From Actinomycetota bacterium (GTDB lineage Bacteria; Actinomycetota; Actinomycetes; S36-B12; CAIYMF01): DNA of 39,219 nucleotides. Of the stretch, positions 34,260 to 39,219 are shown piece by piece. The notes beneath the pieces were generated by a model that ran no database searches, was not told the origin of the DNA, and saw only the letters and a list, made by a program, of their open reading frames with translations. The stretch lies in NCBI GenBank assembly GCA_009697815.1, contig WLRQ01000021.1:1-39219 (forward strand), written 5' to 3'. The position numbers were made by a program, and so were the translations under genes. The number at the start of each line of letters is the position of its first letter. Within the stretch, counting starts at the first letter, position 1.

Positions 34260-35050
34260 TGAGGTCCCTCCTCGATCGCTCGTGCGAGGTCGTCGTCGTC
34301 GAGAGGTGCGGCCCCACGACGCAAGTGCAGGAAGTACTCGACATTGCCGCTCGGCCCAGGAAGGGGAGATGCCACCACCCCTGAGGTGCCGAGTCCGAGA
34401 TCCCATGCCACGCGTGCGATCTTACGTACGGACTCAGACCTCAAGGCGGGTTCACGCACCACGCCACCCGGACCAACCTGGTCTTTCCCCACCTCGAACT
34501 GGGGCTTGACCATCACCACGAGGTCGGCGGCCGGGGTGCAGACAGCTGCCAGGGGCGGGAGGACGAGCGCGAGCGAGATGAACGAGAGGTCGCCGACAAC
34601 AAGATCGGGTGGATACGGAAGCATCGCGGAGGTGAGCTCGCGGATGTTGGTGCGCTCGAGCACCACGACACGGGTATCGGACCGGATCGGCCACGCGAGC
34701 TGCCCGTAGCCGACGTCGACGGCCACTACCGCCGCAACCGCACGCCGCAGCAGGACGTCGCTGAAGCCACCTGTGCTGGCACCCGCGTCGAGCGCATGGC
34801 GTCCTTCGACGGACAGGGCGAACGCATCGAGCGCACCGACGAGCTTGTGCGCTCCGCGCGAGACGTAGTCGGGGCCCTCGAGACCGGCGCGAACCACGAT
34901 GCTCGCCGTGTGCTCGACCTGGGTCGCAGGCTTACTCGCACTGATCCCGTTGAGCTGCACGCGCCCAGCCGCGAGAAGTTCCTGCGCCTGTTCCCGGGAC
35001 CGCGCAAGTCCACGATGGACGAGCTCGGCGTCGATGCGACGACGCGGCAT
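34256..35050 (-). CDS. tlyA: 16S/23S rRNA 2'-O-methyltransferase TlyA
   Basis: A 264-residue S4 plus FtsJ-type methyltransferase that 2'-O-methylates cytidines in both rRNAs; loss gives capreomycin resistance in mycobacteria. The S4 domain is at 1-62 (RIDAELVHRGLARSREQAQE), followed by the RGAHKL lysine, the SAM motif DAGASTGGFSDVLL (about 88-101), DLVVGDLSFISL, and VKPQFEVGKDQVGPGGVV. The ATG lies six bases after the preceding small gene. It is part of the operon from 35898 to the Nudix gene. Confidence 0.95.
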   Translation of the reverse strand: MPRRRIDAELVHRGLARSREQAQELLAAGRVQLNGISASKPATQVEHTASIVVRAGLEGPDYVSRGAHKLVGALDAFALSVEGRHALDAGASTGGFSDVLLRRAVAAVVAVDVGYGQLAWPIRSDTRVVVLERTNIRELTSAMLPYPPDLVVGDLSFISLALVLPPLAAVCTPAADLVVMVKPQFEVGKDQVGPGGVVREPALRSESVRKIARVAWDLGLGTSGVVASPLPGPSGNVEYFLHLRRGAAPLDDDDLARAIEEGPQ

Positions 35051-35056
35051 GGGGGC

Positions 35057-35398
35057 TCAGCGCACGTCAGCGTCGGCGAGGGCGTCTTGCAGACGACGGT
35101 GGACGTCGTCGTACACGGCAACATGATCGGACGTCGGAAGTTCGAGAACCTCGGAGAGCCGGGCTGAGGCTGCGTCGACCCGGGAGTCGCCGGTAACGGC
35201 GGGCTCACCCACGGCCGCGAAGAGCTCTCGCGCGGAGACCACCATGGGCAGTTCACCTGAGGATGGCGGTGCGTCGTGGAGGCCGCGCTGGCCCACCTCG
35301 GCCCCACCGTCGTCGAGGAGATCGATCTCGTCAACGGGGACGTCGCCCTCGATCTGGTGCTGTGGGTGGCTTGCGCTCTCGGGGCCTTCTGACTTCAC
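35057..35398 (-). CDS. Small conserved actinobacterial protein upstream of tlyA
   Basis: A 113-residue hypothetical protein. The N-terminal 60 residues are acidic and low-complexity; the last 45 (TGDSRVDAASARLSEVLELP, then SDHVAVYDDVHRRLQDALAD) form two predicted helices. This matches the short protein, such as Rv1693, usually found before tlyA. GTG 35398 overlaps the stop of the upstream coiled-coil gene (GTGA), so it is translated as part of the operon. The function is unknown. Confidence 0.8.
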   Translation of the reverse strand: MKSEGPESASHPQHQIEGDVPVDEIDLLDDGGAEVGQRGLHDAPPSSGELPMVVSARELFAAVGEPAVTGDSRVDAASARLSEVLELPTSDHVAVYDDVHRRLQDALADADVR

Positions 35399-35898
35399 GT
35401 GAGCGCGCCCTCGGAAGATCCGCGGGGCTTAGCGCTCGCCGATGCCGCCCGCTTGGCGACCGGAGCCTTCTTCTTCTTCTTTGCCGGCTCATCCGTGGAT
35501 GTCGCGGGTGACGAGGGGGTCGACGTCGCACTCATCTGCGAACGGATCTCCGCAAGCTGGGTCTCAAGCCGCGACACGTGGCGTCGCACGGCAGCCAATT
35601 CCTCTTCGCGGACGAAACCCAGGCGCCCGGCTGCGCGATCGACCTCCGTGCGCACGAGCCCCACGAGCAGTTCTCGATTCTGCTTGCTCGACTCGAGAAG
35701 CTCATCCGCGAGGCCCTGCACCTGGCCGGCTGCGACCTTGGCCGCGTCAACGGCGGAATCCTTGCCCGGGACGTCAGCTACCTTAGTTAGGTCGAGGCCC
35801 TGAATGAGCAGCGAGGTGGCCGCCTCACGCGCTCTCGCGAGCGTGACTTCGGTCAACCCGCTTGCCAGTTGTACGTATCCCCGCAGCGCATCGAGCAT
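35395..35898 (-). CDS. Coiled-coil protein with Lys/Ala-rich tail
   Basis: A 167-residue, mostly helical protein. Segments YVQLASGLTEVTLARAREAA, LADELLESSKQNRELLVGLV and FVREEELAAVRRHVSRLETQ (about 85-130) suggest a long coiled coil like phasins. The tail from 135 is Ser/Thr then KKKKKAPVAKRAASASAKP, similar in style to the basic tails of HBHA or PhaF-like DNA-binding proteins. ATG 35898 with GAGG eight bases upstream is chosen; the open frame runs 284 codons further upstream but antisense to two other genes. It is the first gene of the tlyA operon. The function is unknown. Confidence 0.8.
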   Translation of the reverse strand: MLDALRGYVQLASGLTEVTLARAREAATSLLIQGLDLTKVADVPGKDSAVDAAKVAAGQVQGLADELLESSKQNRELLVGLVRTEVDRAAGRLGFVREEELAAVRRHVSRLETQLAEIRSQMSATSTPSSPATSTDEPAKKKKKAPVAKRAASASAKPRGSSEGALT

Positions 35899-36019
35899 GA
35901 CCGCCACCTCACTCCGGTAGATCAGCACGCCAGGAAGCGCGCCCACGAGACCACGGTATCGCGACACGCTGCGATAGCGTCGCGGGAGTGCTCCCGGAGG
36001 AGCGGAACGAGGGGAGCCC

Positions 36020-36364
36020 ATGGCCGACATTGAGTCCGTCGACGCCGCCCTCGACGAAATCGTCGCGCGCCTCGCCTCTCTCGAGCAAGGCACCCGAGCC
36101 AAGATCCCGAACATCTCCGTCTCGGTGTGGATCCGCGACCTCGACATCGCCTTCTCCGGACGATTCGACGGGGGGGCCTTCCTGGACGTGGGACATATTG
36201 ATCCGGGCGAGGTGGTGAAGGCCGCCCTGCGGCTCACCCTCACATCGGACGACTTCATCGAGCTCGCGCAAGACCGTTTGAGCTTCGGAGCGGGCTGGGC
36301 AAAGGGTCGGATCAAGGTGGACGCCCGCTTCCGAGACCTGCTGGCACTACGCCGCTTCCTGTGA
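36020..36364 (+). CDS. SCP2-like sterol-carrier family small protein
   Basis: A 114-residue protein. The second half, LRLTLTSDDFIELAQDRLSF, then AKGRIKVDARFRDLLALRRF, follows the SCP-2 pattern (ltLt.ddl..la.G ... G.ikv.Gd...l..l). The family binds lipids in a hydrophobic tunnel; no enzyme domain is attached. GGGGAG three bases before the ATG and a TAGCGT -10 candidate at 35975-35980 support the gene. It is divergent from the coiled-coil gene, and its TGA abuts the stop of the convergent HAD gene with no gap. Confidence 0.7.
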   Translation: MADIESVDAALDEIVARLASLEQGTRAKIPNISVSVWIRDLDIAFSGRFDGGAFLDVGHIDPGEVVKAALRLTLTSDDFIELAQDRLSFGAGWAKGRIKVDARFRDLLALRRFL

Positions 36365-37384
36365 TCAGCCCGAGGCAAGGGCGCGTACGACATCACGAGT
36401 GAGCGACTCGACGTCAACCGCCGGTGCGGGCAGTCCCGCATCTGCGGCCGCCCACGCAGCTCGGGCCGCCTGGCGAAGATCACGCAAGTCATCGGCACCC
36501 GCAGGTGGTGGCAGAACATCAGCCATATCAGCCATATCAGCCAGAAGATTCCGTGGCGGGGCGAGCATTCCGCGCAAGTCGGCGGCGATGTACGTGGGGC
36601 GCCGCCTTGGAGGTGCTGCGAGCAGATCGGACACTCCGGTGACACCCGTGAAAACCAGGAGCGTGGCGATACCCGCGCGCTGTCCCGCCTCGATATCGGT
36701 ATCGAGTCGATCCCCCACGATGATCGGGCGCTGGGCGCCCACGCGCTCAATCGATTCAGTGATCAACGGCAGGTACGGCTTGCCCGCCACAAGTGGTTCT
36801 TGACCAGTGGCACCCACCACGGCCGCGACGAAAGCTCCGTTACCGGGTGCGCGACCCTGCGGCAGCGGGAAGCTCACATCGGTATTCGTGGCCACGAACA
36901 GGGCGCCGGCCGCCACCGCGTACGAGGCTTCGGCAAGCTCGCGCCAGGACACATCAGCGCCATAACCCATCATCACCGCCGATGGTTTCTCCTCTGCACG
37001 CGATACCGGGGTCAGCCCTCGTGCGAGGAGGGCTTCGGCAACACCCGGGCCACCCACCGCCAGGACCGTGCTGCCGCGAGGAAGCCGAGCGGAGATCTCG
37101 CGAGCTCCGGCTTGCGCCGAGGTAACGACATCGTGATCGGCGACATCGAGGCCGAACTCACGAAGGTGGTGAGCCACGACGCTCGGGGATCGGCCTGCAT
37201 TGTTGGTGACATAGGCGACCGCATGGCCCGCAGCGCGCGCACGACGGATCACCGTCACCGCGTGCGGAACGGGGTCGGACCCCACATAGACCACACCGTC
37301 AAGATCGATGAGCAGGGCATCGAACATCTCCAGCAAGGTTGCCGCACCAGCATCACGTTCGGCGCGGTGTACCGAATTGCTCAT
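36365..37384 (-). CDS. HAD-IIA phosphatase (NagD/glycerol-3-phosphate phosphatase-like)
   Basis: A 339-residue HAD hydrolase. Motif I is DALLIDLDGVVY (nucleophile and acid aspartates at about 27 and 29), then YVTNNAGRSP, motif III lysine in VAGKPYLPL and motif IV IIVGDRLDTDIEAGQRAG. The large C2-type cap between motifs II and III fits NagD-like HAD-IIA enzymes. The syntenic Rv1692 dephosphorylates glycerol 3-phosphate, a likely activity here. The C-terminal 70 residues are Ala/Pro-rich with a LADMADMADV stretch from a 9-bp triplication near 36520-36545. The SSB-like gene lies 61 bases upstream. Confidence 0.92.
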   Translation of the reverse strand: MSNSVHRAERDAGAATLLEMFDALLIDLDGVVYVGSDPVPHAVTVIRRARAAGHAVAYVTNNAGRSPSVVAHHLREFGLDVADHDVVTSAQAGAREISARLPRGSTVLAVGGPGVAEALLARGLTPVSRAEEKPSAVMMGYGADVSWRELAEASYAVAAGALFVATNTDVSFPLPQGRAPGNGAFVAAVVGATGQEPLVAGKPYLPLITESIERVGAQRPIIVGDRLDTDIEAGQRAGIATLLVFTGVTGVSDLLAAPPRRRPTYIAADLRGMLAPPRNLLADMADMADVLPPPAGADDLRDLRQAARAAWAAADAGLPAPAVDVESLTRDVVRALASG

Positions 37385-37445
37385 ATCGGAGATGTTCCAG
37401 AAACAACGACGCAGACCCGGACTGCCCCCGCGCGCCCCACGCTCA

Positions 37446-37843
37446 TCATCCCGTCATCGTGCCACGGCCGACCGTCGAGGACCGGGAGGCTCTCGCGAGC
37501 GTGCGAACCTCAACCTCATAGCGAGACGCCGCGGCTGCGCCTGCCCGATAAAACCGACGACGCAGGGATCCCTCGACCTCGATCACCTCACCGGGTGCTA
37601 TCCGCGCCAATCGGCGACGAGCATCGGCCCGGAACGCAGCGCAATCGAGGGTGTCGACCTTCGCGGTCGAAGGGGAACCTGGGCGGACAGGAGGTCGATC
37701 GACGACGATCCTGAAGGTGGCGACCACATCGCCGGAGGGAGGGTGCGTTCGAGGGCGATCGCGGCGAGCCGCCCACGCAGCCTGACTTCATTGACGTGGG
37801 ACTGCCCAGGGTCGTGCTCCTGCGTCCGTGCCGATACCGCCAT
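37446..37843 (-). pseudogene. SSB-like OB-fold protein with apparent -1 frameshift
   Basis: Two adjoining frames together read as one single-stranded-DNA-binding-type OB fold of about 132 residues. From ATG 37843 (GGAG seven bases upstream) comes VNEVRLRGRLAAIALERTLP; the frame then breaks and the next frame continues GDVVATFRIVVDRPPVRPG, LDCAAFRADARRRLARIAPG and VIEVEGSLRRRFYR to the stop at 37446. One base is missing near 37730-37740, in a GGAGGGAGGG tract on the plus strand; adding one G restores LPSGDVV. It may be a sequencing error, a phase-variable tract or a true mutation. It is too short and divergent to be the main replication SSB. Confidence 0.75.
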
Positions 37844-37969
37844 CAGGTGCTCCCCTGTGCCCGGGATGCCTCGATGACACCCTCGCTCACCGCGTACCCT
37901 TCTGGCGAGAACACAGGCCGATCGTGCCCGGCGATGACTACTGGGGACGACACCCGGAGGGACAGGACA

Positions 37970-38956
37970 GTGGACGACACCACGACAAGGGGGCCGAGGT
38001 CAGGTTCGACGACCCCCTCCCCCGCGGTAGATCTCGGAGACGACGTCTGGCTGATCGACACCCGCATGGGGGGCTATGACGGGATCACCGCCGGATACCT
38101 CATCAACGGCGACCGGCCATGCCTGGTCGAGACCGGTGCCGCCACCTCGGCCGGTGATGTCGTCACGAGCCTCGAGGCACTCGGGGTGGGGCCCCAGGAC
38201 CTCGCCACGATCGTGGTCACCCACATCCACCTCGATCACGCAGGCGGAGTCGGCGATCTGGCAGCAGCATTTCCGCGCGCCGAGGTGGTCGTGCACGAGG
38301 CTGGCGCGCGTCACCTCGCCGATCCCTCACGCCTGATGGCGAGCGCAGCCCGCGTCTTCGGTGACGTGCTCGATCAACTCTTCGGGCAACTGCGTCCCAC
38401 CGACGCCGCGCGGATCCGCGTACTTGACGGCCACGGGGGCGTCGACCTCGGCGGCGGCCGCCGGCTGGACTCGTTCGACTCCCCGGGGCATGCACGCCAT
38501 CACGTCGGACTACTCGATTCCCTCACGGGTGATCTCTATACCGGAGACGCCGCCGGGGTCTGGACCCCCGAGACGGGTGACCTCCGACCGGCAACGCCCC
38601 CGCCTGAATTCGATCTCGTGGCAGCGCTCGCCTCGCTCGAACGAATGCGCGAGCGTCGCCCCACGCGGCTGCTGTTCTCCCACTTCGGCCCCGTGACCGA
38701 TGTCGATACCACCCTGGACCGCTCAGTTGAGGAGCTACGCCTCTGGGTGGAGCTCGTTCGCGACGCGCGCGGCGACGGGCTCGACCTCGACCACGCCGTG
38801 GCTCGGGTACGCGAAAGGACCGCAGAGCGATACGCCCTGCGGTCCATTCCCGCGCTGGAAGAGAAGATCGAGGTGCTCTCCAGCACCGAGGCCGACGTTG
38901 CTGGCATCTGGCGCTGGCTCGATGCCCAGTCCGTCCTCGAGTCGACTAGCGACTAG
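37970..38956 (+). CDS. Metallo-beta-lactamase-fold hydrolase
   Basis: A 328-residue MBL-fold enzyme. The metal motif THIHLDHAGG (HxHxDH, about 78-87) is intact, followed by SPGHARHHVGLLD (third histidine), DLYTGDAAG (bridging aspartate) and LLFSHFGP (last histidine). About 80 further residues form a helical C-terminal region. It belongs to the general glyoxalase II/lactonase-like group and the substrate is unclear. GGAGG nine bases before GTG 37970 sets the start, although ATG 37936 is possible in the same frame. Its stop TAG overlaps the stop of the convergent Asp-rich gene in CTAG. Confidence 0.88.
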   Translation: MDDTTTRGPRSGSTTPSPAVDLGDDVWLIDTRMGGYDGITAGYLINGDRPCLVETGAATSAGDVVTSLEALGVGPQDLATIVVTHIHLDHAGGVGDLAAAFPRAEVVVHEAGARHLADPSRLMASAARVFGDVLDQLFGQLRPTDAARIRVLDGHGGVDLGGGRRLDSFDSPGHARHHVGLLDSLTGDLYTGDAAGVWTPETGDLRPATPPPEFDLVAALASLERMRERRPTRLLFSHFGPVTDVDTTLDRSVEELRLWVELVRDARGDGLDLDHAVARVRERTAERYALRSIPALEEKIEVLSSTEADVAGIWRWLDAQSVLESTSD

Positions 38957-39219
38957 CTGATCTGATCCTCGCCCGACGGCGATGCCGCGTTGGTGACAGA
39001 TTCGTCATCGTCATCGTCGTCATCGTCGTCGTCATCGTCGTCATCGTCGTCGTCGTCATCGGCCTCATCGGCCTCATCGGCCTCATCGGCGTTGTCGGCG
39101 TCATCGGCGTCATCGGCGTCATCGGCGTTGTCGGCGTTGTCGGCGTTGTCGGCGTTGTCCTCAGGGACGACATTCCCTGCCGCATCAAGGAAACCCGGGG
39201 GGACCTCGCCGATGTTGTC
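38953..39219 (-). CDS. C-terminus of Asp-rich repeat protein (partial)
   Basis: The frame is open from the right window edge to TAG at 38953, giving 88 C-terminal residues. After IGEVPPGFLDAAGNVVPE comes a run of DNA/DDA/DEA tripeptide repeats, then 17 consecutive aspartates and a short Ser-rich tail. No domain is visible in this part. The strongly acidic tail might be disordered or bind cations, which is speculation. The 5' part lies outside the window. Confidence 0.7.
   Translation of the reverse strand, partial: DNIGEVPPGFLDAAGNVVPEDNADNADNADNADDADDADDADNADEADEADEADDDDDDDDDDDDDDDDDDDESVTNAASPSGEDQIS
39001..39160. repeat. 9-bp and 3-bp coding VNTR in Asp-rich gene
   Basis: Plus-strand units GGCCTCATC, GGCGTCATC and GGCGTTGTC are repeated eleven times in homogeneous blocks, next to a CGT/CAT/CGTCGT trinucleotide tract. 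All units are multiples of three, so copy-number changes keep the frame. The blockwise order suggests recent local duplications. Confidence 0.85.

Noticed and set aside
39001-39160. Possible CRISPR array
   Set aside because: Units are 9 bp, contiguous without spacers, and lie in an open reading frame; this is a coding VNTR.

Overview
The window is about 39 kb of high-GC DNA from an actinobacterium (class Actinomycetes; genus not resolvable from sequence alone). Gene content and order support this. One block (12.4 to 2.5 kb, read on the minus strand) is pgsA-type CDP-alcohol phosphotransferase, DUF881, Sbp, DUF881, gcvH, garA/FHA, MerR (FtsR-like), bifunctional nuclease, MerR, gcvP, which is the order of M. 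tuberculosis Rv1822-Rv1832. The other block (37.8 to 17.5 kb, also minus) is SSB-like, HAD phosphatase, coiled-coil protein, small protein, tlyA, nadK, recN, pyrG, Nudix, ald, xerD, parA, RHH protein, scpA, scpB, rluB, aroH, tyrA, cmk, der, tRNA-Pro, which corresponds to Rv1692-Rv1713. GTG starts, 4-base stop/start overlaps and several apparently leaderless genes fit an actinobacterium.

Layout: 1-89 is a pure C run at the window edge, probably an assembly artefact. It is followed by a 5'-truncated PAS-PAS-GGDEF diguanylate cyclase and an azoreductase-type flavoprotein, both plus strand. A long hairpin separates these from convergent gcvP. Upstream of gcvP are a tandem glycine riboswitch and a good promoter. 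Next come the MerR/BFN/FtsR/GarA/gcvH genes and the DUF881-Sbp-DUF881-phosphotransferase membrane cluster. A junction region (11.7-17.3 kb) carries a two-TM protein, a small DnaX-C-like protein, a divergent aldehyde-dehydrogenase-family protein and a secreted CHAP protein with six propeller-like repeats. The second conserved block runs from tRNA-Pro to an SSB-like gene with an apparent frameshift. The window ends with a metallo-beta-lactamase-fold hydrolase on the plus strand and the C-terminus of an Asp-rich repeat protein running off the edge.

Functional themes: glycine cleavage (gcvP, gcvH, riboswitch) beside the GarA carbon/nitrogen switch; envelope and division control (Sbp, DUF881, FtsR, phospholipid synthase, CHAP); aromatic amino acid synthesis (aroH-tyrA); nucleotide and cofactor synthesis (cmk, pyrG, nadK); ribosome maturation (der, rluB, tlyA); chromosome maintenance (scpA, scpB, a ParA-type ATPase with an overlapping RHH-type partner, xerD, recN).

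The most interesting unexplained signal is the ParA/RHH pair embedded in scpAB-xerD, together with unusually AT-rich intergenic islands (20.2-20.5, 22.0-22.6, 25.3 kb). These islands hold a recurring TCGAYATR / CGACATAAC word and a 14-bp palindrome. They could be the binding sites of the RHH protein or of another regulator, which is a hypothesis only. Functions are assigned by reading motifs and synteny; no database search was possible.
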